A stretch of 64,000 bases of DNA, from IMG/VR virus record IMGVR_UViG_3300022848_000777, positions 62,001-126,000 of that record; one strand, 5' to 3'. This DNA is from a virus. This document shows, piece by piece, positions 27,665-36,772 of the stretch. The notes under the pieces were generated by a model. It was not told where the DNA came from, searched no databases, and saw nothing but the letters and a program-made list of their open reading frames with translations. Within the stretch, counting starts at the first letter, position 1; each line of letters starts with the position of its first letter. The translations under genes and the position numbers were made by a program.

Positions 27665-28117
27665 ATGAATATAGATACATCTGTAGAATTTGAGGTAGCT
27701 AAATTAGCAAAAGAACATGGATTTGATTGGAGAACCCGATGGTATTATCAGCATGCATTAACAGAACGGATTCATCCCGAAGATGGTGCAGCAGGGCCAT
27801 TTGGATGGAAACTTGGTGAAACTAGCCTACAGATTGGGCATTTTATTAATTTCTGTAAACTTAGTGATTTAACTAATGAAAGTTGGTTTCAATGTTCAGC
27901 ACCATATAGGCATGAAATTGAAAATTGGCTTAGAGTAGAATGTGGTATTCACTTGATGCATCGACCATTTTTTGATTCCATAGATGGTGATAAATATGTA
28001 TGTGATGTTATCAGACGATGTGATGGTAGGGTAATAAAATCAAGTCGATATGGTGATTATGTAGATGCATTTGATGAGGGATTGTTGAATTCATTCAAGC
28101 TGATTGCATTAAAATAA
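27665..28117 (+). CDS. Hypothetical protein, paralogue of the gene at 45585
   Basis: 150 residues. It shares with the 45585 product the start (VEFEVAKLAKEHGF vs IEFETARLAKEKGF), a central AP...E.WLR..., and an end (YVDAFDEGLLNSFKLI vs TYEEALEKGLMEALKII). The family is widespread in Bacteroidota phages, without known function as far as I can tell. Confidence 0.65.
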   Translation: MNIDTSVEFEVAKLAKEHGFDWRTRWYYQHALTERIHPEDGAAGPFGWKLGETSLQIGHFINFCKLSDLTNESWFQCSAPYRHEIENWLRVECGIHLMHRPFFDSIDGDKYVCDVIRRCDGRVIKSSRYGDYVDAFDEGLLNSFKLIALK

Positions 28118-28126
28118 CATTCTAAA

Positions 28127-28158
28127 TTAGGAATTCTAATCTATAATTCGTATATTGT
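28127..28158 (+). promoter_or_regulatory. Bacteroidota-type promoter
   Basis: TTAG 28127-28130, 20-bp spacer, TATATTGT 28151-28158; ATG of the nucleotidase is 35 bp downstream. Confidence 0.7.
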
Positions 28159-28192
28159 ACTTGTAATAAGTGATGATAACGAAACAAAATAA

Positions 28193-28663
28193 ATGAAAAA
28201 AATTGTATATTTCGACATGGATGGCGTACTAGTCGATTTCAAATCCGCCATTGATAAACTAAAAATCAGAGATGAACTTATCGTTCAAAAATATGGAGAT
28301 GATGTTGATAATATACCTGGCATTTTCTCAATGATGGAACCGATTGTGGAAATGGTTGATCTATTCAACCGTATGGTATGTGATGATAAATTCGATTGTT
28401 ATGTACTTTCTACACCACCTTGGGGCAATCCCTCTGCTTGGACTGACAAACTAATTTGGATTAAAAAATACCTTCCTCTAGCTCACAAACGACTAATACT
28501 ATCACATAATAAAAACCTATGTGCTGGTGATTATTTGATAGATGATCGAACGGCAAATGGGGTAGGTCAATTCAAAGGTAAACTTATTCAGTATGGTGCA
28601 TCTGATTTCCAAAACGCATCTCACGTCGAAGATTATATATATAGCAATGAAGAAGCATATTAG
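28193..28663 (+). CDS. 5'(3')-deoxyribonucleotidase (NT5C-like, HAD fold)
   Basis: 156 residues. YFDMDGVLVDF is HAD motif I with both catalytic Asp residues, LSTPPW is motif II, and LIDDRTANG is motif IV. Length and order match the short phage nucleotidases that dephosphorylate deoxynucleoside monophosphates. It probably tunes dNTP pools together with thymidylate synthase (33154). It overlaps the RNA ligase start by 17 bp. Confidence 0.8.
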   Translation: MKKIVYFDMDGVLVDFKSAIDKLKIRDELIVQKYGDDVDNIPGIFSMMEPIVEMVDLFNRMVCDDKFDCYVLSTPPWGNPSAWTDKLIWIKKYLPLAHKRLILSHNKNLCAGDYLIDDRTANGVGQFKGKLIQYGASDFQNASHVEDYIYSNEEAY

Positions 28664-29687
28664 TTACCCAAAAATTCCTCAATTTAGAAACATAGTTTCA
28701 AATATTAATAGAGAAGTTGCATTTACTGGCTTAGATGCAAATGGTGATGCTATTTACGATCCATCAATTAAAAAACCCACTTTAACATTTAAAGGAACCG
28801 TTAAATTACATGGAACTAATGCAGGTGTTTGTTTTAATTCTGAAAATGGATTTTGGATACAATCCAGAGAGAACATAATTACAGTTGAAAAAGATAATGC
28901 TGGTTTTGCATTTTTTGCAGAAGGCTATAAAATACAACTATGTTCTTTATTAGATGATTTAATTGATGAAAACCAAATAGACACTAAAATATATACGGTT
29001 TCCATTTATGGTGAGTGGGCAGGAAAGGGTATTCAAAAAGGTGTGGGTATATCTCAATTAGAGAAAGCATTTTATGTGTTTGGTGTGAAAATATCCAAAA
29101 CAAATGATCCTAAGTTTAATGCATATTGGATTGATTCAAGTAATGTTAGAAATGTAGAATATCGAATATTCAACGTAGAAGATTATGAAACATATTCTGT
29201 TGATGTAGACCTTAATATGCCGCAATTGGCTCAAAATAAGTTTGCTGAGATAACTAATACGGTAGAAGATGAATGTCCAATATCTAAGGCGTTTGGTATT
29301 GATAATGGATTAGGTGAGGGTGTCGTATGGAGTACTGAATACAAAGGAACCGTTCATAGATTTAAAGTAAAGGGTGATAAGCATTCAGTAACAAAAGTTA
29401 AAAAGCTTGCCAGCATCGATGTCGAAAAGTTAAACTCAATTCAGGATTTTGTTGAATATTCTGTTACTGAAAATAGATTTAATCAAGCCATCGAAATCGT
29501 TTTTGGTAAGGAACCATTGGATGTAAGAAAAATGGGTGATTTTATAAGGTGGGTTGTTAATGATATTTCATCAGAAGAAATGGACACAATGATAAAAAAC
29601 GGATTAGAGCCGAAAGATGTGAATAAGTACATATCTAATAAAGTTAGAGAAATGTTCTTTGAAGCACAAAATTCACGTGAATTTTAA
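28647..29687 (+). CDS. RNA ligase (covalent nucleotidyltransferase, Rnl2-like)
   Basis: 346 residues from ATG 28647, inside the nucleotidase end; longer in-frame starts would lie further in that gene. Motif I is KLHGTNAG with the AMP-accepting Lys; motif III YGEWAG, motif IV EGVVWS and motif V RFKVKG follow in order. The C-terminal ~100 helical residues form a separate domain. It would seal 3'-OH/5'-PO4 breaks in RNA, complementing RtcB. Motif I (KxHGT) is the variant of some Rnl2-type ligases. Confidence 0.8.
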   Translation: MKKHISYPKIPQFRNIVSNINREVAFTGLDANGDAIYDPSIKKPTLTFKGTVKLHGTNAGVCFNSENGFWIQSRENIITVEKDNAGFAFFAEGYKIQLCSLLDDLIDENQIDTKIYTVSIYGEWAGKGIQKGVGISQLEKAFYVFGVKISKTNDPKFNAYWIDSSNVRNVEYRIFNVEDYETYSVDVDLNMPQLAQNKFAEITNTVEDECPISKAFGIDNGLGEGVVWSTEYKGTVHRFKVKGDKHSVTKVKKLASIDVEKLNSIQDFVEYSVTENRFNQAIEIVFGKEPLDVRKMGDFIRWVVNDISSEEMDTMIKNGLEPKDVNKYISNKVREMFFEAQNSREF

Positions 29688-29727
29688 TACTTAACTACAT
29701 TTTAAATGGCAGTTATAAAATCAAAAA

Positions 29728-30207
29728 ATGAAAGTAGTTAGGAATGTAAATAAAGGTAAACGTAGGACACGTAAGCACCATTACACCATTGGCACCGCAG
29801 TTGTTTTCAAATGGGATGGGTTTAGGGATTATGGGTACATCGGTGATCTAACTAATACCAACGATGGTTATTCGACATACACAATTAGATCAACTGGTTC
29901 AATTGGTTGCATATACCATGAAATGGAAATGGATGATGCGAGTGATCCATATAGCTATCTATCATCAATTTTAACTAAATCAATATCGCAGAGGGAATTG
30001 GATAATATATCCAAACATAAACAAAATCGAATAGAACTCACAAAATCTGGTACTCCAGGTGAAATATTCACAAGATTTAAAGTTAAAAAGAACTCAACTA
30101 CTAAAAAGAAAAAAACTATTAAAAAGAGCACCAAATCGGAGTTAGATGCGGCCATTCAAAAGCAGAAAGATTTTATTGATGGTAGTGTCAATAAGTTTTG
30201 GAATTGA
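29728..30207 (+). CDS. Hypothetical basic protein
   Basis: 159 residues. N-terminal ~75 look like a small beta barrel (IGTAVVFKWDGFRDYGYIGDL); the C-terminal part is very Lys/Thr/Ser-rich (about residues 112-140) and probably binds nucleic acid or is disordered. Family unknown. Confidence 0.55.
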   Translation: MKVVRNVNKGKRRTRKHHYTIGTAVVFKWDGFRDYGYIGDLTNTNDGYSTYTIRSTGSIGCIYHEMEMDDASDPYSYLSSILTKSISQRELDNISKHKQNRIELTKSGTPGEIFTRFKVKKNSTTKKKKTIKKSTKSELDAAIQKQKDFIDGSVNKFWN

Positions 30208-30218
30208 TTTAATTTTGA

Positions 30219-30228
30219 TATTTATAGG
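30219..30228 (+). promoter_or_regulatory. TATTTATAGG motif (possible late promoter)
   Basis: Exact 10-mer 3 bp upstream of the HNH gene ATG; if this is a promoter the transcript would be nearly leaderless or use a later start. Confidence 0.4.
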
Positions 30229-30231
30229 TAT

Positions 30232-30837
30232 ATGAGTGAATGGAAAAAAGGACAAATACTATCTAATGGGTATGTTATAGGTAAAGGTAGGACACCACTG
30301 AACCTAACAGAAGCTCAAATTAGATATGCTATGAAGAATAGTAAATCAAACTCAGAGGCAGCTAGGTTTCTTAATGTATCGACATCTACGTATTGGAAAT
30401 ATTCAAGACAATATACAGATGAAGAAAGTGGAGAAACTTTATGGGCAGTCCATAGTAATAAGACAGGTAAGGGTGTAAAACGAACGTATATCAATTCTAA
30501 ATACAACTTGAATGATATATTAGAAGGTAAGCATCCAAATTACCCTGTTTATAAATTGAAACAACGGTTAATAAAGAATTCCCATGTTATAAACTTCCCA
30601 TATGAGTGCCATAATTGTAGGTATAATGAAAAAAGAATCATAGATGATAAAATGCCATTGGTGTTAGATCATTTAGATGATGATTGGCATAATCATAGAA
30701 GAGAAAACATCAGATTTCTATGTTACAATTGCTATCATAATTTAAAAGGTAATTTGCGTGGAAGTCAACCACAATGGAGAATCGCGCAAATCACACAAGC
30801 AAAGAAAACATCAGAAAACAAAAATAAAAAAAGTTAA
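30232..30837 (+). CDS. HNH endonuclease with N-terminal HTH
   Basis: 201 residues. N-terminal helix-turn-helix (TEAQIRYAMKNSKSNSEAAR), then CHNC...LDHLDDDWHNHRRENIRFLCYNCY, an HNH domain with two CxxC knuckles. This layout is typical of free-standing phage homing endonucleases. It stands alone between a hypothetical gene and groEL; no intron boundary is visible. Confidence 0.75.
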   Translation: MSEWKKGQILSNGYVIGKGRTPLNLTEAQIRYAMKNSKSNSEAARFLNVSTSTYWKYSRQYTDEESGETLWAVHSNKTGKGVKRTYINSKYNLNDILEGKHPNYPVYKLKQRLIKNSHVINFPYECHNCRYNEKRIIDDKMPLVLDHLDDDWHNHRRENIRFLCYNCYHNLKGNLRGSQPQWRIAQITQAKKTSENKNKKS

Positions 30838-30843
30838 AATAAA

Positions 30844-30875
30844 TTTGGAAAATCGGAATAGATTCCGTATATTGT
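30844..30875 (+). promoter_or_regulatory. groEL promoter
   Basis: TTTG 30844-30847, 20-bp spacer, TATATTGT 30868-30875. The spacer contains the perfect inverted repeat CGGAAT/ATTCCG, a possible operator. Confidence 0.75.
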
Positions 30876-30921
30876 GAGAAGAATTTAATACTTATTAATA
30901 AACAACAAAAAAAGAAGTTAT

Positions 30922-32550
30922 ATGCATAAACAAGTTATATCAGGAGATTCAGCGAGAGCTAAGCTATTAGAGGGTGTTAATGATTTAGCAAATACCGTAG
31001 GTGGTACATTAGGGCCCAGAGGGCGAAATGTTATTATACAAAAGAAAAACGGAAGTCCGTATATCACCAAAGATGGTGTAACTGTAGCTAAAGAAATATC
31101 ATTCGAAGATGCAGCTAAGAACTTAGGTTCTGAGGCGATTAAGGAAGCTGCACAACAAACCGCAGATGCAGCGGGGGATGGAACTACAACCTCAACTGTT
31201 TTGGCTCAAGCAATATTCAAAAATGGTTTTGAACTGGTTGAAGCTGGTGCAAACCCAATTGAACTTAAACGTGGTATGGATATCGCAGTATCTCATATTG
31301 TTAGAGAATTGAAGTCGATGTCTAAGAAAATTGATTCAAATGATTTCTTACAATCAATCGCTACTATTTCAGCAAATAATGATTCTGCAATTGGAGAAAT
31401 GATCGCAGAAGCACTTAGTGAAGTTGGAAGGGATGGTATCATATCAGTACAAGAGGGTTCTTCTAATGAAACTGAGTTAGAAATCGTAGAGGGGCTTGAA
31501 TTTGATAGGGGATATCTTTCACACTTTTTTATGAATGATAAAGATAAGTTGGCTTGTATACTATCCAATGTTAAGGTATTGTTATTTGATGGATCTATAT
31601 CAAATATGGATGATGTTATACCATTATTAGAAACATGCCACGGTAAGGGTGATGCAATTGCAATAATTGCACATAATGTGGAAGGGCAGGCACTCGCTAC
31701 TATGGTAGTAAATGCAGCAAGGGCTGGATTGCAAGTTGTAGCCGTAAAAGCTCCTGGCTTCGGATCAGATAGAACTGAGATTCTAAAGGATATGGCGGCT
31801 CTCACAGGTGCTACTTTAATATCAAAGGAAATTGGTATAGGGATGGATGAGGTAACGTATGACCACTTAGGGCAATGTGATAGAATTGTATCACAAAAAA
31901 CTAAGACTGCTCTTATCGGTGGTAAAGGTACTGCCGATTCTATTAATGATAGAGTTGAATTTATTAAGAAACAAAAAGATAAATCAGATTCAGATTTCGA
32001 AAAAGGTAAGTTGGAGAGTAGATTATCTAAGTTAGTTGGTGGTGTTGCTATAATTAAAGTCGGTGCTCAATCTGAAATTGAAATGAAGGAGAAGAAAGAT
32101 AGAACTGATGATGCTGTTTTAGCAATCAAAGCTGCTATCGAAGAAGGAATTGTGCCAGGTGGTGGATCTGCCTTACTTCATTGTATGCAGTGTGCAGATG
32201 GGAGTTTATTAACACGAGATAAATTAAAGGGATATGATATCGTATTCGAAGCATGTAAGGCTCCATTTAAGAGAATAATGGAGAACGCTGGGTTAGACTC
32301 TTCCCAATTACTCAATGAATTTGATTTAATTAATCGAAGTCTTGATAGTACTAATTCAATGGGTTATGATGTTGTATCTGAAAAGTTTACCGATTTAGTG
32401 GTATTAGGTATAATCGATCCAACTAAAGTGACTCGTACTGCACTTGAGAAAGCAGTGTCGGTTGCAGGTACATTGCTAACTACCGAATCGATGGTAATAT
32501 TCGATAAAGAATCAGAAGAAAAAACAAATAACAATTCAATAGATCAATAA
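30922..32550 (+). CDS. groEL: GroEL-type chaperonin
   Basis: 542 residues, full chaperonin length. TLGPRGRNVIIQ, DGVTVAKEI, AGDGTTTSTVLAQ (ATP site, catalytic Asp), VKAPGFG and GGVAIIKVGAQSE are all in family positions. The usual GGM-rich C-terminal tail is replaced by a polar EEKTNNNSIDQ. No GroES is encoded nearby; it may use the host GroES or work alone, as described for some phage chaperonins. Likely folds capsid or other phage proteins. Confidence 0.95.
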   Translation: MHKQVISGDSARAKLLEGVNDLANTVGGTLGPRGRNVIIQKKNGSPYITKDGVTVAKEISFEDAAKNLGSEAIKEAAQQTADAAGDGTTTSTVLAQAIFKNGFELVEAGANPIELKRGMDIAVSHIVRELKSMSKKIDSNDFLQSIATISANNDSAIGEMIAEALSEVGRDGIISVQEGSSNETELEIVEGLEFDRGYLSHFFMNDKDKLACILSNVKVLLFDGSISNMDDVIPLLETCHGKGDAIAIIAHNVEGQALATMVVNAARAGLQVVAVKAPGFGSDRTEILKDMAALTGATLISKEIGIGMDEVTYDHLGQCDRIVSQKTKTALIGGKGTADSINDRVEFIKKQKDKSDSDFEKGKLESRLSKLVGGVAIIKVGAQSEIEMKEKKDRTDDAVLAIKAAIEEGIVPGGGSALLHCMQCADGSLLTRDKLKGYDIVFEACKAPFKRIMENAGLDSSQLLNEFDLINRSLDSTNSMGYDVVSEKFTDLVVLGIIDPTKVTRTALEKAVSVAGTLLTTESMVIFDKESEEKTNNNSIDQ

Positions 32551-32563
32551 TTAAACAAAACAC

Positions 32564-33157
32564 ATGAAAGCTTTAAAACAAATAGTATCTTACATTAATT
32601 GGCAACAATTCGCAATGTCTGACTCACACTATAAATTACCTAAAACACTATGTTCAACCTTTTGGTTAACATTGATTGGGGTAATTACAATACCACTAAC
32701 TTGGATAGGTAATTTTTGGAATCTCATACGATGTAGATTCAGAATCGGATACCAAGATAACGACAAAATTAATTTTGTGGCAGGGGCTGGTATTAATCTT
32801 GTATTAGTCGCGTTTGGAAAACTTTTAGATATTCTAGCATATCCCGCCTATAATATAATCACAGAGGTTGAGTTTTTGGCGAGCCCATTGTTAGGTTACT
32901 TTAAATTAATTGGAAGTGGTCTTTTATTTTGTATTCCATTTGGTATTACTATACTATTACTTTATCTTTTTATTGCAGGTATAATATCTATTGCAAGCTG
33001 GATATCTAATTTCTTTGAAGATAAGAATATCGGTTCCAAATCAGATAAAGATAGTAATCTAATTGCATCTACTTTAAAAGGAATGCATTCCATTAAGAAT
33101 AAATATTGTCCAATTATTGAATGGGATGATGTTATAAAGAGTGATAAATACAAATGA
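32564..33157 (+). CDS. Membrane protein of unknown function
   Basis: 197 residues. Hydrophobic segments near residues 30-50, 68-92 and 115-145; charged ends. It overlaps thyA by 4 bp. Function unknown; co-transcription with groEL and thyA is likely. Confidence 0.65.
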   Translation: MKALKQIVSYINWQQFAMSDSHYKLPKTLCSTFWLTLIGVITIPLTWIGNFWNLIRCRFRIGYQDNDKINFVAGAGINLVLVAFGKLLDILAYPAYNIITEVEFLASPLLGYFKLIGSGLLFCIPFGITILLLYLFIAGIISIASWISNFFEDKNIGSKSDKDSNLIASTLKGMHSIKNKYCPIIEWDDVIKSDKYK

Positions 33158-34215
33158 ACAATTTAGATGAAACATATCAAATCCTATTAACTGACATCTT
33201 AGAACATGGTGTTACTAAAGAAGATAGGACTGGTACAGGAACTCTTAGTGTATTTGGAAGGCAAATCAGACATAAAATGTCTGATGGCTTTCCATTACTT
33301 ACTACTAAGAAAATGGCTTGGAAACAAATCGTAACTGAATTGCTATGGTTTTTAAGAGGTGATACAAATATTCAATCTTTACTGAAAGATGGTAATAATA
33401 TTTGGGTAGGTGATGCTTATAAGAAATACCAAGGAAATCAATTAAAAGGTAAGAATGTAGATAAAGTATTATCAAAAGAAGAATTCATTAACAAAATCAA
33501 AACAGATGATGAATTTGCAAAAATGTGGGGTGAATTGGGCCCTATCTATGGTAAGCAGTGGAGAGATTGGGGAAGTGGGATTGACCAAATTCAAAATCTA
33601 ATCAATGATCTAAACAACAATCCTGATAGTAGAAGAATGGTGGTTAATGCTTGGAACGTATCTGATATCGATAAAATGACATTACCACCATGTCACTATG
33701 GTTTTCAAGTTTATACAAGGGAATTAAGTACTCAAGAAAGATGGGATTATTATAGAAATGGAGCTCATGGTAGACCTATTAAAATGGTTAATTTCATTAT
33801 CAACAGAGATGAAAAAGATAATTCCCACATTCGTGTTTGGTTAGATAGATATGCTGACTTTGCCCCAACAAGAGCAATATCCTTAATGTGGAATCAACGG
33901 TCAGTTGATACATTCTTAGGTTTACCATTTAATATAGCATCTTATGGGTTGTTATTAGAGATTTTGGCTAAAATGGTGAATATGGTACCCGAAGAATTAA
34001 TTGGTAACTTAGGTGACACGCATCTCTATTCAAATCACATAGATGCTGCAACAGAATTACTTTCTAGAAAGAATAAATATAAATTACCTAAGTTAGATAT
34101 TAAACTTCATATGCTAAATGTTCCCTCATTCAAACCTGAGTGGTGGGTGTATGATGATTTTGAAATCCAAGGTTATGAATCATATCCGTCTATTAAAGCA
34201 AAGTTATCTAACTGA
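33154..34215 (+). CDS. thyA: Thymidylate synthase
   Basis: 353 residues. RTGTGTLSVFG, ELLWFLRGDTN, PIYGKQWRDW, RRMVVNAWN and the active-site Cys in LPPCHYGFQ are present, as is SYDIG-equivalent MWNQRSVDTFLGLPFN. A ~30-residue insertion (about residues 88-118) makes it longer than bacterial ThyA (~264). Converts dUMP to dTMP with methylenetetrahydrofolate. Works with the nucleotidase at 28193 in phage pyrimidine supply. Confidence 0.95.
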   Translation: MNNLDETYQILLTDILEHGVTKEDRTGTGTLSVFGRQIRHKMSDGFPLLTTKKMAWKQIVTELLWFLRGDTNIQSLLKDGNNIWVGDAYKKYQGNQLKGKNVDKVLSKEEFINKIKTDDEFAKMWGELGPIYGKQWRDWGSGIDQIQNLINDLNNNPDSRRMVVNAWNVSDIDKMTLPPCHYGFQVYTRELSTQERWDYYRNGAHGRPIKMVNFIINRDEKDNSHIRVWLDRYADFAPTRAISLMWNQRSVDTFLGLPFNIASYGLLLEILAKMVNMVPEELIGNLGDTHLYSNHIDAATELLSRKNKYKLPKLDIKLHMLNVPSFKPEWWVYDDFEIQGYESYPSIKAKLSN

Positions 34216-34219
34216 TATA

Positions 34220-34672
34220 ATGAGAAATATATTATTAGTTATTTTAATGGCATTTAATGTGACATTAGTTCAATCACAGAACACAAGTGTAATACATCTT
34301 CCACAAATTGGAACAGTGTATAGTGAAACCAATGGGGAACTTACTAAAATTCTCACATCAGATATATTGAAGTTAGAATACCAATGGTGGGTATTGAATG
34401 AATTTGATTTGACTTTATTTGTCGCCTACGATTCAAGTAAATATCAATTATTGAGGTTAAAATCAGATTACAACCTCAATAATTATGAGGGATATCCTGA
34501 TAGCATATCCATTGAACCAATCGATACCATATACCTTGCTAAAACATATCCATACATCTCATTAACATATAATACATTTTATGAAGTTTGGTTATTTACG
34601 AGAGAAACTAAAGTTGATTCAATTAAGAGATGGTGGTTTATTACCGAATCAAATAAAAATAAATTAAGATGA
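34220..34672 (+). CDS. Secreted hypothetical protein
   Basis: 150 residues from ATG 34220, just after thyA. The N-terminus MRNILLVILMAFNVTLVQSQ is a clear signal peptide with likely cleavage after SQ or QS. The mature part is beta-rich with many Tyr and Trp residues and no known motif. Periplasmic or outer-membrane acting. Confidence 0.65.
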   Translation: MRNILLVILMAFNVTLVQSQNTSVIHLPQIGTVYSETNGELTKILTSDILKLEYQWWVLNEFDLTLFVAYDSSKYQLLRLKSDYNLNNYEGYPDSISIEPIDTIYLAKTYPYISLTYNTFYEVWLFTRETKVDSIKRWWFITESNKNKLR

Positions 34673-34911
34673 AAATAGAAACACTTAGATTACAAATAGA
34701 GAAAATAAAGATTACATCAATAGACCAAAAGCGAATTCAATCTGAAGTCTTAGGTCTATTGGATATGTATGAACTTGATAATAGAGAGGCCATTGGGCCA
34801 GAAAAAGTAAATCCATTTAATTTTATAGATACCACCGATGATGGGAATCGTGATTGTACTATGGATAATTACTTAGTTTTAGAATATAAATTAGAAGATT
34901 ATAAAAAATAA
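34669..34911 (+). CDS. Hypothetical small protein
   Basis: 80 residues overlapping the preceding gene by 4 bp (ATGA). Helical N-terminus, acidic C-terminus. No recognised family. Confidence 0.55.
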   Translation: MKIETLRLQIEKIKITSIDQKRIQSEVLGLLDMYELDNREAIGPEKVNPFNFIDTTDDGNRDCTMDNYLVLEYKLEDYKK

Positions 34912-34915
34912 TAAT

Positions 34916-35206
34916 ATGAGATCAGAAATAGAAGTTCACAATATATTCGGGAAGAGTATAACACATCAATTAGTTGATAATGCAGCTTGGTTGGTTGTAA
35001 GTGAGGGTAGGTCTACATGGGCTTACACTAATGATAAGAGAAAATGTCTAGGTATTATGAAAAATGGAATGCCTGATATTGCCACTTCGGTGAACGTAGA
35101 ATCCGTATCAAACCATGATATGATAACATTACTCAATCACTTTCATTGCTCTGTTAATAACACTAAAAAATTCAAAGAGAATGTTTTTCGATTACACAAT
35201 ATTTGA
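34916..35206 (+). CDS. Hypothetical small protein
   Basis: 96 residues. Beta-rich start (AAWLVVSEGRSTWAYTND) and a His/Cys-containing end (LLNHFHCSVNN). No family recognised. Confidence 0.5.
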   Translation: MRSEIEVHNIFGKSITHQLVDNAAWLVVSEGRSTWAYTNDKRKCLGIMKNGMPDIATSVNVESVSNHDMITLLNHFHCSVNNTKKFKENVFRLHNI

Positions 35207-35327
35207 TAACCGATATGTAGCAAGGCCGCATGATTTCTTTGAGTATATAACTATCATAGGTGCATTGACATTTTACACCGATGTGACTGTTGAATCATGG
35301 GCGAATTTAATTGAATCTGTATCTTAA
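35181..35327 (+). CDS. Hypothetical very small protein
   Basis: 48 residues from ATG 35181, overlapping the preceding gene by 26 bp. Aromatic-rich (MFFDYTIFDNRYVARPHDFFEYITI). Kept because it fills the gap before the next gene; otherwise unsupported. Confidence 0.4.
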   Translation: MFFDYTIFDNRYVARPHDFFEYITIIGALTFYTDVTVESWANLIESVS

Positions 35328-35333
35328 TTTGAT

Positions 35334-35711
35334 ATGAATGCTACTTGTGGTATTTTAATAAACGGAGATCGAATATTGATAGTTAAATTATCGGAGCAAA
35401 CTGATTGGTTATTACCATGTGGTGAAATCACCAATGGTGTTGATGATTCTATAAAAAAGTTAATGTTAGATAAATTAAACATATCAGTCCGACCACTTCA
35501 TGCCATTAGACCACATGAGAAAAATAATCTAATAACTCACCCGATGGTATTGGAGTATATTGAGGGGGCTCCTGAGTTTAAGGGGTACACTCATTTGAAA
35601 TTTGTGAATAAATCAGAATCAAAGAAAGTGCGAATTGATATCCTACACAGGAGTATTGTTGCAACTTTCTTTGATTCATATAGTATCTTTCTAAGAAAGG
35701 ATAGAAACTAA
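35334..35711 (+). CDS. Degenerate NUDIX-like protein
   Basis: 125 residues. ILINGDRILIVKLSEQTDWL and LPCGEITNGVDDSIKKLMLD follow the layout of a NUDIX domain (WxLPGGxxxxGE...), but the acidic catalytic REUxEE residues are missing. If related, it would be a binding or scaffold protein, not a hydrolase. Confidence 0.35.
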   Translation: MNATCGILINGDRILIVKLSEQTDWLLPCGEITNGVDDSIKKLMLDKLNISVRPLHAIRPHEKNNLITHPMVLEYIEGAPEFKGYTHLKFVNKSESKKVRIDILHRSIVATFFDSYSIFLRKDRN

Positions 35712-35720
35712 TAATTTTAA

Positions 35721-35730
35721 TATTTATATA
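35721..35730 (+). promoter_or_regulatory. TATTTATA motif (possible late promoter)
   Basis: Eight-base match 15 bp before the ATG at 35746; an AAAGGA stretch lies between. Confidence 0.35.
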
Positions 35731-35745
35731 AAAGGACATATCATT

Positions 35746-36069
35746 ATGGCAGAAATAACATTAACAATATATCAAGCACAAATATTCAATATGGTTGAAG
35801 GGTACTTTTCTTCAAAGGGGTATCTTGGTGAAGATTTGTTTGAGGATACCTATGTATTACAAAAACGACTTGCCGATTATATAACAAATAACGTATCGCT
35901 AAATAGTGGTAATGATGATTCTGAGATTGTAGCTAATAGAGTATACAATGCGGTATTAAACATTCAGTTTGATAGGCCAAATGCAGGTGGTGGTGTGGAT
36001 GATCGTATAAATCCAAATCCAACGGGTAATGATAATCCAACCGAAGAATCATCAACGAATCGAAACTAA
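35746..36069 (+). CDS. Hypothetical protein with disordered tail
   Basis: 107 residues. A helical ~75-residue domain (IYQAQIFNMVEGYFSSKGYL) is followed by a Gly/Asn/Pro-rich tail. The late-type motif upstream suggests a virion-associated role; function unknown. Confidence 0.5.
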   Translation: MAEITLTIYQAQIFNMVEGYFSSKGYLGEDLFEDTYVLQKRLADYITNNVSLNSGNDDSEIVANRVYNAVLNIQFDRPNAGGGVDDRINPNPTGNDNPTEESSTNRN

Positions 36070-36087
36070 CTTAAAAAGAAACTTGCA

Positions 36088-36678
36088 ATGTCAACTCACC
36101 ATATTGCTACACCGCAGGTTAAATACACCTATGGGTGTATAATGTTATATGTAAAGTATTATAACCTACAGTTCACTCACACATGGATACCTGAAAAGCA
36201 CATATTTAATGATACTTCTAATATGTATGGGCTTGAATCATACCCACACATTACACTTCTAAGTAATGTTTTGGCTGGGGTTAGTAGAAGTACAGTAGAG
36301 AATGTCTTAAATAAGATTAACCTACCACCGAATCTCAAACTTGAAACAAAATTGAGCAGGTTCGATGCAAACTCAAAGGGGGCAGTTCCGCTGAAATTTG
36401 ATGTAATCGAATCAGATACCACTAATCAGTTGAATGATATTCATAAACTCTTAAAAGAGGAAATTCCAAATGAGTGTGAATATGATGAGTATCACCCACA
36501 TATGACAATTGGATATGTAAAGGATAGGCATAGTAATCATTATGGTAATAATTCAGATGGTAAAAATATCATATCCCATACACTCAAAGCAAAGAACAAA
36601 AAGTATCAAATATTAGATACCATATACCCAGTCTATTCGACACCCAATGGTGATGTTTGGATAATTAATAACAATTAA
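36088..36678 (+). CDS. 2H phosphoesterase (LigT/CPD-like)
   Basis: 196 residues. Two HxT motifs about 80 residues apart, HITLLSNV and HMTIGYVK, are the hallmark of the 2H superfamily, which opens 2',3'-cyclic phosphates on RNA or degrades 2',5'-oligoadenylates and cyclic-nucleotide signals. With RtcB, RNA ligase and cREC in the same genome it could heal RNA ends; alternatively it could cleave a host anti-phage cyclic nucleotide. Confidence 0.75.
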   Translation: MSTHHIATPQVKYTYGCIMLYVKYYNLQFTHTWIPEKHIFNDTSNMYGLESYPHITLLSNVLAGVSRSTVENVLNKINLPPNLKLETKLSRFDANSKGAVPLKFDVIESDTTNQLNDIHKLLKEEIPNECEYDEYHPHMTIGYVKDRHSNHYGNNSDGKNIISHTLKAKNKKYQILDTIYPVYSTPNGDVWIINNN

Positions 36679-36691
36679 TTAACATTAGACA

Positions 36692-36723
36692 CTTGGAAAT
36701 TTCATTCTTTTTTCGTATATTGT
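36692..36723 (+). promoter_or_regulatory. Bacteroidota-type promoter
   Basis: CTTG 36692-36695, 20-bp spacer, TATATTGT 36716-36723; preceded by a TTAACAT element. Confidence 0.7.
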
Positions 36724-36772
36724 TACTGTAATAAAAGATAGGATATAAAGAAACAACGAGAATAATAAAGTG

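Noticed and set aside
30232-30837. Intron-encoded homing endonuclease
   Set aside because: The HNH gene lies between complete genes and no split gene or intron core is visible around it.
31293-31805. Minus-strand 170-codon reading frame inside groEL
   Set aside because: Shadow of the conserved groEL coding strand; no promoter or recognisable protein.
34118-34219. N-terminal extension of the secreted protein
   Set aside because: It would lie inside thyA and bury the signal peptide that starts at 34220.
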